Below are positions 13,801 to 26,283 of a stretch of 64,000 bases of DNA, one piece after another (the first letter of the stretch is position 1; each line of letters begins with the position of its first letter). Origin of the DNA: Tomocerus qinae (taxonomy: Eukaryota; Arthropoda; Collembola; Entomobryomorpha; Tomoceridae); assembly GCA_020055645.1 (NCBI GenBank), contig CM034548.1:18166001-18230000 (forward strand), written 5' to 3'. The notes under the pieces are model-generated. The model searched no databases and was not told the origin of the DNA. It was given only the letters and a program-made list of their open reading frames with translations. The position numbers were made by a program, and so were the translations under genes.

Positions 13801-16472
13801 CGTTCTTATACGTCCCTCACAGCTGGAGAAAGCATACTGACTCTGGAGTGAATGAGTGAGTTGTGTGTGACTCGGTCCCTGCCTTTTCAGGTTCTTTTAC
13901 TTACTCCAGAGCTCAGTTCCAGTTTCTACTTACTCTAGCTACTGCTGAACGGTTAAGAGAGGAGTGCGTCGAATGGACTCCCTTACTCCTTCAACCGACG
14001 GCTTTGAGAGAAAACACCTCACACCTCCTTTACTTTCTTTCACTCTCTCCTTCTACAATCTCTCCGGTCGGAGGAGCCGCTTGCATCTTCTTCTTACCTT
14101 CCTTTTCTCCAAAGAAACTCTCACCCATCTCAAGTAACTCCATTATATACCTATTATTATTGTTTTCCTACTTATTATATGTCTGCCTACCTTCTGAAAT
14201 ACGATAGCCATGTCTTCTTTACTTACTCCGAAACTTCATTTTACCACTGCTGGGACCAACCCCTAATATTTCATTCCTCCCAATGGCCGTATCATCTTTC
14301 ATCTCTGACGCCCTTCTTACTGTAATTGTTTCAATGTTCAAAAAATTGTGAGCGATAGTAATGACATTTTTAAACTAATAGGTTTCTGGACATACTACAA
14401 ACGCCTGTTGATTTACGTTCTGATCAAACTCTTTTATTCCTTCACATAAATAATTCCATCAAATATTCCATATATGCTTGGACATATTATGTCTTCAGTA
14501 AATGCCAAAGGTTAACTTTACTGTCAGCTTATTCATATAAAAATTATATTATTTATAATGACTTCTTTCTTTGGTTTTACATTACATTTAACTTGTGACA
14601 AGATGAATCGTTTTGCTGTACTTTAATATGAAGAGCTTGAAGAACAGTTGGAATGCAATAGTACATACCTTCAACGCATACCATTATTTTATTAGGTTCA
14701 ATATTGAAAACATGAAACGAAACCAATCGAATACTATGCGATTGAAATGCAACACTGTTATAGATATTATTGTATTGTATTTCACCATTATGATTTCCAC
14801 GTAAGACGTAACTGAAGGTACACGTTCCTAAGTAATAGTGTCATGTACTTCAACTTTTCAAGTAAGGATAAGCATGCCATACAAAAAGTTTCGCTTCATC
14901 CAAATGTCACATAGTTATTAAAATGGCTTTTGTTAACATTTTTTTACTAAAAACTCAGAAATGCTTATTTAAATATGTACTTGAAAACAGCTCAAAACCA
15001 ATTACCAATTTAATAACTAAGGCAGAGAATAATAGTCACATCATTTTTGAAATACAGCATTGCATTGTAAATACGTTCTTTGGCAAACTAAATAATTGTA
15101 GTGAATTATCCTCTCTGGGCTTAATTTTCTAGTAGATAGATAAATAAATAGATAAATAGGGTTTTATTTGCGCTTCCATCGAGCCGCAGCCCATCGCACA
15201 AAATGTTCCAAATTACATACAATTACATATTATAGAATCTTAAGGACGAATGGTTTACAAAATTTAGAGCAATATTGAATTAAATATTCATATCAGAATG
15301 CAAATGCCGCATGTTATACATTTGAATGGTTCGATGTAATAATTAACCTATTTAACTTATAATAAAATTTATAATTATAATTTATAACCATGAACCACGT
15401 GAATTTATCTAAATTAATAGTAATTAAAAAAATTTACCTGTTATGGTGTATCCTATAATTAAGTTAGTATTTATGTTATTATGTTTGTTTTCGGTTGGTA
15501 TGGTAAAATAGAGTGTAAATAGTTTAGTTACAATTTACAAATTTATTTTGCTATTTTGCTATAATATACTTTTCAGTAACACAAAATATATGTATTAGAC
15601 TGCTGTATCTATACACTTGCAGATGCTTATGCTACCTACAGTATTCCTATACTTGAAGGTTTGGCAGCCGGGAGTTAGTAGATTAAGCATTGTAAGATAA
15701 TACCATAATGTGTGCGTATTTGTTTTCCGTGTGTTCCTTTCTTTTAACTATTGCTATTATATTTACGCTTCTTATATACTGTGACTTAACACACGTTAAA
15801 GGTAACACAACCCGCAGTGCTGAGAAATAGGTCAAACGAGATGCTTGTATGAAAAGCCTTCTTCCATCATGCAGTTTTTCTCCTGAAATTGTTTATTATT
15901 TATTTGCATCTTGTTTATACCTTATCAGTAAAAGAGTCTCCTACTGGATGGACAGCCGCACGTCACAATCCAGTAACCCCATGTAATTTCTAAATCTGGT
16001 TATCGTCTCGAAATTATTCCAACTCCGTTGTTGATTGAATACGTCGTATGATAATATTAATGTCGTACGTCACCAACGTCAATCGAAATGTAATTTCTTA
16101 AACTTCTAATAAGATTTCTAACCAAATGCTAATGCAAAATACTCATAGACCCGTAATACAGCTATTGGATTTTATAAAAAACTAGCTGAAATGTTGAAAT
16201 CAGTAAATTTCTAGCGACTGCGCATTGGCCCGAACCGTTGATTGGACTAAGTACTGATAGTCTAAGTCTAGTCCTTGCTCATTTATTGCAAAATATTACC
16301 CTTACTCATTAGTTACAAAATATTACGGACAAATATACAAACCTTAATACCAGAATGGTGAAAGAATTCCATGCGCCTGTCCCACTTTGTTTAAAAGATT
16401 ATGTTTATGTAGAGTAAAGATAGAATAAACTAGCTAAAAGAAATCTACTGTGTTGCATAAATCTGTTTAGAG
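10829..16472. other. AT-rich non-coding stretch with a strand-asymmetric segment
   Basis: No exon is supported. Between about 13200 and 13760 the plus strand is purine-rich (GAGA and GGAAG runs); between about 13860 and 14300 it becomes pyrimidine-rich (CTCC and TCTTC runs) with raised GC. This is listed under findings as a possible promoter or transcript edge. The ORF at 13863-14207 (114 codons, read from a non-ATG start) lies in this pyrimidine-rich part, and its Leu/Ser/Pro composition follows from the base bias. The remainder is ordinary AT-rich sequence, apart from the possible retroelement tail near 15130. Confidence 0.45.
15133..15240 (-). mobile_element. possible 3' end of a truncated retroelement with a short tandem tail
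   Basis: Read on the minus strand, a GC-richer stretch (GATGGGCTGCGGCTCGATGG) is followed by GCGCAAATAAAACCC and then a TTTATC/TATC tandem tail ending near 15133. A GC-rich body, an AATAAA-type signal and a short tandem tail form the usual layout of the 3' end of non-LTR retrotransposons and of SINEs that borrow their tails. No reverse-transcriptase coding sequence is present, so it would be severely 5'-truncated. I could not find a target duplication or the upstream boundary. A chance microsatellite beside a GC-rich patch is the alternative. Confidence 0.3.
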
Positions 16473-16897
16473 TATTTTCGAAAATAATTGAATGATGTCG
16501 AAAGTAATCGAATAGTTTAGAAAATAATTGAGCAGTTTCGAAAATAATTGAATGATGTCGAAAATAATCGAATAGTTTCGAAAATAATCGAGTAGTTTCG
16601 AAAATAATTGAATGATATCGAAAATAATCGAATAGTTTCGAAAATAATCGAATAGTTTCGAAAATAATCGAATAGTTTCCCAAAATAATCGAATAGTTTC
16701 GAAAATAATCGAATAGTTTCCCAAAATAATCGAATAGTTTCCAAAATAATCGAATAGTTTCGAAAATAATCGAATAGTTTCCCAAAATAATCGAATAGTT
16801 TCCAAAATAATCGAATAGTTTCCAAAATAATCGAATAGTTTCCAAAATAATCGAATAGTTTCGTAAATAATAGATTAGTTTCCAAAATAACCGAGTA
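16473..16897. repeat. minisatellite, 20-21 bp unit, about 21 copies
   Basis: Tandem copies of a unit close to CGAAAATAATCGAATAGTTT occur. Variants carry TCCAAAATAATCG (20 bp) or TCCCAAAATAATCG (21 bp). The first part of the array also has diverged units with AATTGAATGATGTCG. Right-hand copies are more uniform than left-hand ones, suggesting recent expansion toward the right. The unit has no stop codon on the minus strand, so three overlapping minus-strand ORFs of 112-146 codons run through it with Phe/Asp/Tyr/Ile repeats. These are by-products of the repeat, not genes. Confidence 0.95.
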
Positions 16898-16964
16898 GAA
16901 TTGAAAATACACTATAATAACGATAGCAAGAAAATTGACCTCTATTCATTCAAAGAAGTATAAC

Positions 16965-17996
16965 ATGGTGACCGCAAATGTTTGGATGCGCCAGAAAAAA
17001 CCGAAATTAGCAACAGTGACAATTATTTCAATTCTAATACCAACACTACTGTTGTTCCGTCCGTATAGACGGTGTGATTGTTACAATAAATTCAGGAAAA
17101 TGCTTGGAATGAGAGCATATCATCGAAAGCCATCTAATATTGAATATGTTACCAAGGACCATTAGAAAAGACAAGTTTCTGGTATTATACATGCCGCCAG
17201 TTCAGTGATTACCAATTTGTTTTTAAGCAAATAGGAATTTACAAGATTTGCAGTCACAAAAACGTTTTTAGCTGGAAAATACTTTGTCCTGCATCAATCA
17301 TGCTAGCCCTTTCTACTTCGAGCGGGAACATACCTCTTCTGTTAAGTTAAACTCAAAAGACGATTTAAAGGATAAATGGATTGTTCCAATTGGTTCGAAA
17401 GAATCTAATTTATATTATTCAATGAAGCCAACAGACTAAACATATGATAACGATAGAGGTTTGCTCGAAATTAAAGTTTCTATCCGTCCAGAAGTTTATG
17501 ATGTTCACCAATTTCCACTGACGCCCTTACAATTTTCCTACAAAGAATTCTCTTTTTCTATTGACATTTCAACAGAAATATGTTGCCTTGGATAGTAATT
17601 CTAATCAGATTTTACCCTGACGGCAGCTGGGAGTGAAAAATGTCAGAAAAATGAAAATAATCTTTGCGAAATACCATCGGTAAGAATTTTATTCATCTAC
17701 GTCTTACATTTCTGATTTTCAGATATTTTTATTCTTTAATGAAAAATTAAAACAATAATATGCATAGTTATTTTTTCTAAAGCTGTTATTTCTGATTTGC
17801 AGAAAAGTTTGCCTCGCTATGCCAAGAACAGATGCATAACAAGTCTCTTGGGTGCGACATCACGGTGGGTTTTCAAAACAATTCTGAAAATTTTTTTTCC
17901 ATGTCCTCAAGAAGATCAGAATCTGAAAGTAACAACCTTAGCTATAACAATATGTTCCAAGTCTGCGTGATCTCATTTGTGTTTACTCGTGAGTAA
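16965..17996 (+). pseudogene. weakly coding-like segment, possible decayed gene of unknown family
   Basis: An ATG at 16965 (A at -3, G at +4) opens 66 codons: a short basic start, a hydrophobic stretch at residues about 15-31 (type II membrane-anchor-like), then a basic Cys/Arg-rich part, ending in TAG at 17163. The same frame continues with only one more stop to about 17310. Another frame is then largely open to about 17603, interrupted by TAA near 17437. A possible donor (TCG|GTAAGA at 17680) and acceptor (TTTGCAG| ending 17802) precede a further 64 open codons ending at 17994-17996. At least one frameshift and several stops break it, so it cannot be functional as read. ORFs of this size are common by chance in this DNA, so the call is tentative. 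No family is recognised. Confidence 0.25.
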
Positions 17997-17997
17997 T

Positions 17998-18125
17998 TTT
18001 GAAAATGCAATGAATGGTTTTGAAAATACTCTGAATAGTTTTGATTATATTAGGAATGGTTTTGATAATACTCGGAATGGTTTTGATAATACTCGGAATA
18101 GTTTTGAAAATACTCTAATAGTTTA
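17998..18125. repeat. second minisatellite, 21-bp unit related to the 16473-16897 array
   Basis: About six copies of a unit close to GAATGGTTTTGATAATACTCG, with GAATAGTTTTGAAAATACTCT variants, form a 21-bp period. The unit aligns with the AATAGTTTCGAAAATAATCG unit of the larger array 1.1 kb upstream in the same orientation, so both probably derive from one ancestral repeat. The array is short and its copies are diverged. There is no coding potential. Confidence 0.85.
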
Positions 18126-18664
18126 ATTAATAAAAATACTCGAATTCGACAAAATATAGTATAATATAGTAGACAGAAATTTTTTGAGGTGTGTAAATGA
18201 AAAAAAATATGAAATTCTGGAGGAAAATCGTTTAGGTTTTCAGATAGCTTATGACATTAAAAGAAAACAATTTGAAGGAAAAAATTAATTTCCGCCCCCT
18301 ACAGAGGCAGAGGGATTCCAAATGTTCCAAATTCCAAATTTTTGAGAATTAATTAAAAATTAATCACTGAACCGAATGAAATGAAACCTTTACCAAAATT
18401 TACCTAATAACTTTGTCCAGACTTTAAAATGGTTTCGATATTTCGATTTTTACTGCTTTTGAAATCATGCTTTGAAGAAAATTTTTGCATATATACATGT
18501 AAAAGTATTTTATAAACAACGTAAACTATTAATGTAAGTATAAATATTATTATAAGCGGGATAATTTGCTACATTGTTTGATTTTGCGGCAGGCAGAAAT
18601 GAACACATCCGGCAGTGGAAAGTAGGAACAGAATAGGTATATTATATTTATATACAATATATAC

Positions 18665-18679
18665 TAGGCCACTATAGTA
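18665..18679 (+). repeat. left copy of 15-bp target-site duplication of the SINE
   Basis: TAGGCCACTATAGTA here is repeated exactly at 19391-19405. Fifteen bases fits L1-type or other target-primed retrotransposition. The pair sets the outer limits of the insertion at 18680-19390. Confidence 0.85.
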
Positions 18680-19390
18680 TGTATGTTATATGGGGTGTAC
18701 TGCCCCACTACATAATGATAGTACTGGGCGCAGGCCTCATTACGGGCCTATTGCCAACTCCCTTAAGACTGGTATTGTTAATTAATACCCGAGAAGCCAA
18801 AGGCTGTCATTTACGAGTCACTGCAGTGGGACTGTTATCGGAAGTCTACTAGCCCAACAAAGGCAGGTTACCCAAGCTACGCTCGTAGTCGAGACGAGGT
18901 ATCCATATGATGGCCCTTGTAATTGCGGGTTCGTGCTTAACTTTTGTCTTAATTCCACATTAACAACTCAAACACTCGCCTTTAAACAGCCCTCGGCCAA
19001 AGAATCGAACTGGTAATGGAAGCAACATTTATTAGTCAGACGACTGCAGACATGGCACTTGAAATATTTCTCGGAAATAAATAGGCAAAATTTTTGAAAT
19101 ATTTCGCGAAATATTTCACTCCCACTTTCCTTGAAAAATGAAATATTTGAAATAAATGAAATAAATAGAGTACAAGGCATTTATTTCAATTAATTTCAAT
19201 AAATTTTGCGCGAAATAAATGAATTGCGCATGCGTGTCCACATGCGCATTGTATTTAATTCATTTATTTCAAAAATTTCATTTATTTCATTAATTTCAAA
19301 TATTTCATTTTTCAAAAAAAAATTCCTTGAAATAAGAAATTAATGCCATGTCTAGACGACTGAGTACTCCACCAAGCCAACGTGGATGGG
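18680..19390 (-). mobile_element. tRNA-derived SINE, minus orientation, interrupted by a MITE
   Basis: The 711-bp insertion lies between perfect 15-bp direct repeats (18665-18679 and 19391-19405). On the minus strand the right-hand end has an A-box-like TGGCTTGGTGG (19369-19379) and a B-box-like GTTCGATTC (19002-19010). Removing the nested MITE and its extra 9-bp duplication (316 bp) leaves the two boxes 42 bp apart, as in a tRNA-type RNA polymerase III promoter, and a SINE of about 395 bp. The body (18690-19000) is clearly GC-richer than its surroundings. The tail end at 18680 has no long poly-A, so the 3' end may mimic a partner LINE that does not need one. The family is not identified; boundaries and orientation are well supported. 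Confidence 0.75.
19047..19353. mobile_element. MITE nested in the SINE (9-bp target duplication)
   Basis: The 307-bp element is flanked by perfect 9-bp direct repeats AGACGACTG (19038-19046 and 19354-19362). Its ends, CAGACATGGCA and TGCCATGTCT, form a terminal inverted repeat. The interior is a dense set of GAAATATTTC/AAATAAATGAAA inverted motifs around a GCGCATGCG...CATGCGC centre, so a transcript could fold into one long imperfect hairpin. A 9-bp duplication is typical of Mutator-like elements; an 8-bp hAT duplication would need a shifted boundary. There is no ORF of its own. It separates the SINE's A and B boxes, so that SINE copy should be unable to start pol III transcription normally. 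Confidence 0.8.
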
Positions 19391-19405
19391 TAGGCCACTA
19401 TAGTA

Positions 19406-22400
19406 CTAGTACAATAGAACTGATTCTGACATAATGTTTAGTCATGGGCATTTGGTTTAATTTCGAAATTCGGTAATGTTATCCCGTAGTGAACTTAATT
19501 GTTTTATGCAATATGTATCAACAAAAACTCGCAAGGTTTATGGTACATAACATCAATAGAGACATACATACCACATAGGTGCAATTGGCTTTATTTATTG
19601 TGATGAACAAATCTTTTGCTTTGCACGATCATACTATCGTTTTAGTTTACAAGATTTGAACGTGCCTGAAGAGCCATCTTTGAATTGGAATAGCTATGTA
19701 ATACGACGTCGACTTCAAGAAAACTTGACGAACCAAGCATAGGTGCCGATTGAAGATACTTTCTCTGTTTGGTATTGTTCATTCATATTTTACAGTGAAG
19801 TTAAAGATATGCGACTTTAGTATTTTGCATTCGATCTTTGAGAAGTGACAGGTTTTTGACTTTGAATAGAGTGGAAAAATAATTGAGCAATAATGACAAG
19901 TTAACAATAAGAAAAGTTGAAACAAAATTAAATAAACTAGAAGTTATATTTGACAGTGTATTAATGTATAGAACCCCTCTCCAAAATCCCCTAAAAATTA
20001 TGACACAAAAAAGCTATTAAAAATGTTTTGGCTTTTCAAAACAAAACCTTTTCAGTCACAAGACATTCCGTATTTTGGGCGGAATAAATAAAGGACAGTG
20101 TTTAACCTAATGGTTCATTTAATTGGGTGGTTAGAGTGTACATTTATCATTTACATCGAATATGTTTCTGCCCATGACATAGTCGTCAGAACAATATATA
20201 TAAACTTATCAACCATACAGGCAACGTTGAATACCGACTTAAGAAAGTAGCAATTGATACAAGTCCGTTAAAATTATTTACGTTGATACTAGAGCCAGAA
20301 AGAGTACTTACTTGTATTTATTTTTAGCATGGAGTAAATGCTTCCTTAAACATTCCTGCTCACTTTTCATCAAGAGGAATGTTGGAGATATTTACGTCTT
20401 AAAATGTTATGGTTGTGTTTTGTTTTATTACGTTTCCAATAAACGTTCTCTGCAGACATGTTTCAAAAAATTGAAGGCATTTAATCTTGATCTAAAGCAA
20501 AGATCTATAAAATTGGCATTGGTCTAATTTTCATCTTCATTGGCATCATTCTTTTTTTACTTGTGTATCCTGTACCTATAAACCTAAAGATATTATTTTA
20601 AATTTTGAAGGTTTCATGCACCTCAGAAATAGTTTTAAATTGAATGAAATAATTGAATCTCTGAATGTTTTAACCTTAGATTATTGAGTAGATTGCTATT
20701 TAGCGGATGTAATGGTCTGAAATGCGGATATTGCAATATTGTGTATCTGAAAAGAAATATCTGTAGTTCAGCTTCCAATGATGCATCAGGTGAATATCTG
20801 TGTTTAGTTAGCCATCAGAAATTACAATCAGAGTTCATCAAAGAGGAATGATTGAATTAGTAGTAAGGTTTCCTTCTAGAATTACATTTTCCTTCCAACT
20901 CTATCTTTTTACCGTAGTAACAGTCGAAGCATACGAGCCGTGCCGGAAGATGTACGAAATGGATTGTAAAAATAACTGGCAAGGAGTAATCCAGTTATAG
21001 GTACTACTGGTAGATGCACTGATGTAGGTGTAAGTGAATGCGGCGATCTAGAATAGATTCTGCAATAGATACTTCAAGATAAACCTATGTACTCTATTCT
21101 TTGTACTTATCAAATTATGGAGTAAGCAATCCAAGGAAAATGCAATAAAACTCCTGCATCTTTACATCCTCCTTTCATTAATTCCATCTGAGTTATTCTT
21201 TCCACATTACCTATGTATGTATTAATATCCTTGTGAAGGAGAAATTTGCTGAGAATAGGGAACACTAAGTTTTTTCTTACATTTCTATCCAAGAAAAATG
21301 GCCAAAGTCAAATACCAAATAATTTATCGGTCCTTCTGTGGGAGGAAGACAAAAAATACATAGAGTATGTAGTACATAATTTAATCTTTTGGTGTATTGA
21401 TAAAATCGATAAATGACATGGTGTGTAATAATTCTTTATGAGATGTATAGCGTGCTGATTTCTCCACGATTATCAAAATTGTTGCAATTTATAAAAATTT
21501 AATTTAATTTGTATGTATATGAAATAACAAGGTAGTTTAATTTAAGTAGGAATGTCTTTTACCGATATTATTAATCTATGCCTATATGTTTTGAAACAAC
21601 GGCTGTTGTAAATAAAAGATGGTATTAGTATAGCTACATACCGTAAAGCCAAGTCAAGGTAAAATAAATTCAAGCCAATAAGACAAGGTGCACATTATAA
21701 ATTACCGATCCGAAACAAAACAAAGTGAGTTGGATGGGAGAAGTAGTAATCTTTGCTAGTAAATTGCCCCAACAGAGTAAATTCAAGAAAAGTACCGTTT
21801 TGTGGAAGCATTCGATTGTAGATAATAACGATAGGGGTAGAAGGAAATTTTTATGCACTCTTCATTTTACATCCACATACAAACAATCATAACTCTATGC
21901 ACATCTGCTTTGCAAATATATATTTGGCCAAACTGATCTTATTATTAGGTATGGGTTGGCATTTACTTATGCTTGGAGAGTACCGCATCATAAGCACACC
22001 ATTCAATACCAAATTTGCCTTACTTATCTACAATTATTATTAGTATGAGTACACTGAAGCTACATCCCTTAGATAAATACCAACCATGTACTATCCATGT
22101 ACCAGGACCAATGTGGTTTACTCTTCTTTTCTTATATTATTATTATTGTCAGTCAGTGTAGGTTTCCTTTGGTGTGGTTTAGCTCACTGAACGTGCTCTG
22201 TATTTTTACTGGCACTCACGCAGCTAATTACAGCGGAATATGAAGTATAGTTTGTCAGGAAAGAGATTGGCCATCAAAAGTTATCCCTTAAATTCCTCTT
22301 AATCTTCTTTCAGTTTGATATGTCTTGTTGAGCTTATACAAAGTGCATGCGTTCTAATAATATTGGATTAGGTAGTTAATAAATCATATTATGGGAATGA

Positions 22401-25400
22401 GAAGTATTGGTTGGCTGAGCCAAACCATACTGCATGAGCTGAGACAAGACACTCATTCCTTCACTCATCGTCAAATCCTATACTCACACTATTCATCTTT
22501 ATCCATTTTGGCTTGGCCAGATATATTATATATAGTCATAGTATGTATGTAAACTGCAAATAGAGAGGAGTCAATCTTATATGTTACTATCCGTCTATTG
22601 CAATACGTACATATTTTTGTATGTATTCTACAAACATGCAGTAAAATATACTATAGATATATATATATCTACATTTATGTATGTATGTATGTATTACAAC
22701 CAACCGAGACGGAAAACTTCATGCCCCGACGACTTTCACACTTGGCCTGATTCTATAAGGTTAAATTATATTACATCAAAATTCTACTATTGTAGTAATT
22801 TGAAAGAAGTGCTTCAGTTCAGTTTCTACCTGTTCCTATATACTGTAGTTATACATGCCTGTCTCTCTACATATGAATGCAGATTTAGATCTCCCATTGA
22901 AGTGAAAGCATAAGCCTAGCTTAGTGCCTTTCTATGTCTATATTATTATCTTCCTTCATAAACTCTGCAGCTGTACATTCTAGCTTATAATAAGCTTAAA
23001 TGCGTACCTATATACCTGGTGACTTGAAATTGAATGGGTAGTTGCTAGCTTAGACTTAGGCTCTACAGAAACAAACTGACCATGCACATATGTACTTTTA
23101 TGCATACAGCTTTAAAGTTTGATGGCTTATACCAGAATTATGAATGCACTAAATACAGTTGTTGTTAGAATATTAGAGATAGTATAGTTAGACGCTTACA
23201 CGTGGAATGTCATATAGCTGTGTATTCAGATGTTGTTTTAAGCAGGGTCTACCTTGAGTACCTTGACTTGTCATGGCTTAACTTGGTTTGCCTTATATCC
23301 ACATAAATCATTTAGCTTAGATGCCACCATAACGTTGGGACACTATTTCTACCTTTACATATACAGGACCTTATAGAAACCAGAAGGGTTTAGCGTTAAT
23401 TCTAATACTATAATTTCTCTCGAAATTTAAGGCTGGCTTCGCACATAAATATTTGACGCACTACCACTATAATAATAAAAGTTCGTTGTATACAGAAGAA
23501 GTGTTTATAACGAATTGGAAATTGGAATTATTTTGCTTTTGGGTAATTGATTGCAAATTCTACCAAATTGTTATTACTATTACTACATGGTATTTCTCCT
23601 AGTGGCTCTCCAGATCTTCATTTAAATATCAATTAATAAAACATCAACAGTGCTCAATGTAATATTCAATTGAACATTTAAGGAATTTATAAGTTTACTC
23701 AGATTTTGCAATAATTTACTATTAAAATCTGTAAATCATCAGCTAAGACCGGTGGATGGAATGTTTAAATAAGATAAATAAATTGAATTTTAAACCTGTG
23801 CACCAGGCCTTAATTAAATGTAAGCTCAACAATTTGTACTTTGATTACCATTACTGTGCACTATAAAGATGTTAATACTACATCCTTAGCAATTACAAGT
23901 TTGTGAAACTCCTTGCTAAAAACCCTTATACAAAGCCTGATGTCTGTTTACTGAGTCTCTTCCAAGCAATTCCAACTGCAGCTTCCAAATTAACGCCAAT
24001 GAATCTTGGTTTCTTGATTGCACTATCATATAATACACATCACATCGCATATAAAATGTACACGTTAAACATGAAGTCATGATAATTGGATTGGTTTTCT
24101 CATCATTCATAGTCTCACTCTTCTTCTTAGCCAAAAACGAAGGATATTCTCACTCAATCTTAATTTGTTGCTGGAAAGTTTCAATGACTTACTTTCCTCT
24201 GACTTGTATTTCAATACATCATGCAAATTTCCCTCAATGACCTTAGATGTCCTTAGAAGTCCAACAACTTGTACCGGTTTACCTTCAGAAAAGGGACAAT
24301 TATAGCCATAGATTTCTATTTCCTTCTTCTGCGTGGTTGCATTCCTCTACAAACGATATTAATTTCCCAATGGGTTATAATTTGGAAAATAAATGAAAAG
24401 GAATTCCTAGATATATCCTTGTCACTTACCCTGGCAATCATTTGCATGAGTCACTCTACATTTTCTCAGTAATGAAGTAGTTCCTTCTACTCGTCAACAA
24501 CATAAGATGAAAGGTGCACTCAAAAATTTTATTGCTATTAAAATATTAATTCAGGATGATTATTTGTGATTTTAATTTCAATATTATTACATAAGTAGTG
24601 GATTTTCATTTATGGATGCAGCTGTATGAATTTGAAATGGGTGACGTTGTATTTGAAGTTATTACATGCTGTCTCACGGCTGGATTCCAAGAGTTTTAGA
24701 ATGAACTTTATATAAAACATTTGTACTAGGATGGATATAGTAGTAGTAGCTAGCAAGAGACACAGACAGGTATTATTGAGGAGTAGAGCATCTTATGAGC
24801 ATTCATCACCTGAACATCTGAGTGAGACAGAGAGGGGCTAATCAGACAGACCATTAAAAAGTTTTGCTATGGGTAACAGACCAGGGCAGGGTAACTCTAC
24901 TCCAAATGCATAGGATAGTAAACTACTCACCAACATTTGATAGACTGTAGTGCACTTTGCACTGCACTGAACTCAACTGAACTAGCAATTCTGCTCCGCT
25001 CAACACTTGAGAGCAACTAATGTCTATAATAATAGTAGTTACTGTGCCATGATGTTGTGTGCCTTACTGTCTTAGAGCAAACCAGCCCAACTCTGGCTAA
25101 CTGCCTTTAATTCTTCCCTTTAACATACAATAATGGATATTTATATATATGATGTATTATGGTAGGCAGGTAGAAGGCAGGTAGGTAGGTACATAATCAA
25201 GAAGTATAACATATTGAGATAGCTACCTAGCAAGATACTCTGATTCAGCTCATTGTCAGTTAGGTACCTTATGCCATGTATCTTTTGTATTCCTACAGTT
25301 TAGCTATTGTTAGCGATTTATCTGACTAACTCCCTCTCATTTAATAACAAGAATATCGCTCACTTTACTCGAACCAAACGTCAGTCTCAATATCGTTTAC

Positions 25401-26243
25401 ATTTAGTTGCAGATTTACAGTCTATTGTAACACAAAGCAAAATATTCTTTCTAAAAAACGGCCATGTGCTCCTCATCTACCAACTCGACCTAACTCTCTC
25501 AAAAGTTAAAATTCTTTGCATAAAAGAGAATCTAAAACAATTCGTTTTGTTTTCCCTTGGCTAATCGATAGTTATATTATTTTTATTTGTTTAGTCTAAA
25601 TAGATGTATTAGTTAAAGCAGAACATAATCACTCAATAAGAACTGACTCAAGCTCGTCTATCCCATCAGTTGACATTGAATCTAAACTGCGGTTTCCTCT
25701 CTATATACACTAAAACTATTTGCACGAACGTTGAATTGAAAAGAGTGACTCTGTGAAATCCTAGACAGAGGATGGAGTCGAAAAACTAGTACAACAAATA
25801 AGTGATGTCAATTTCATTTCAGTTCTGCTTCATTTGTATTTCTGTGTCTGTAGGCTAAATATCCACGCTGTGTACTTTTCCATGTGAGATTTTCTGACTA
25901 TAATATTGACTAATTGGACGAAATAGTTCAACAACAACAAGAAGATTCTTTGCAAAATCCATTCAATTGAATGACATAATGTGAGAGTGAGTCACAATGA
26001 ATAATCGTGAGCGTCATTGTTCAGCTTTCGTTACTACTAAATGCAAAAGTGTGTGTATTGTTCAAATTAACAGAAACTCTTGAGATTGAGTCAAATAAAT
26101 TCAATTTGACAATGGCAAAATAAAACCGCAGATGTAATAAAACCAACCGAGAACTGCAAACGCTCACTCATTCCAATTCTACAAACTTTTAATGGAAATT
26201 TCCCACAACCAGTTTACTTTCTTCATGAAAATCTTATTTGTGA
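19406..26243. other. AT-rich non-coding stretch upstream of the kinesin exon
   Basis: No exon is supported. Short tandem runs occur: an AT dinucleotide stretch around 22657-22670, (TATG)n at about 22675-22695, and an AGGTAGGT run near 25183-25192. ORFs of 60-110 codons lack domains. On the minus strand around 23916-24400 two adjacent open frames could be read as a broken gene, but nothing confirms it. I found no clear promoter motif for the kinesin gene. Confidence 0.45.
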
Positions 26244-26283
26244 AAAAAACTCTTGCCAAGCACTGATGATAACCAGTTTACAG

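Noticed and set aside
13863-14207. 114-codon plus-strand ORF rich in Leu, Ser and Pro
   Set aside because: It starts at a non-ATG codon and lies in a pyrimidine-rich segment whose base bias alone gives this composition. No domain or splice support.
16405-16912. Three overlapping minus-strand ORFs of 112-146 codons with Phe/Asp/Tyr/Ile/Leu repeats
   Set aside because: All three frames are open only because the 20/21-bp repeat unit lacks stop codons on that strand. The periodic peptide is a by-product of the minisatellite.
23916-24420. Two adjacent minus-strand open frames with a possible short intron, readable as a broken gene
   Set aside because: Joining them needs a frameshift and an assumed first exon of six codons. 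Each open block is of a length common by chance, and no family similarity is visible.
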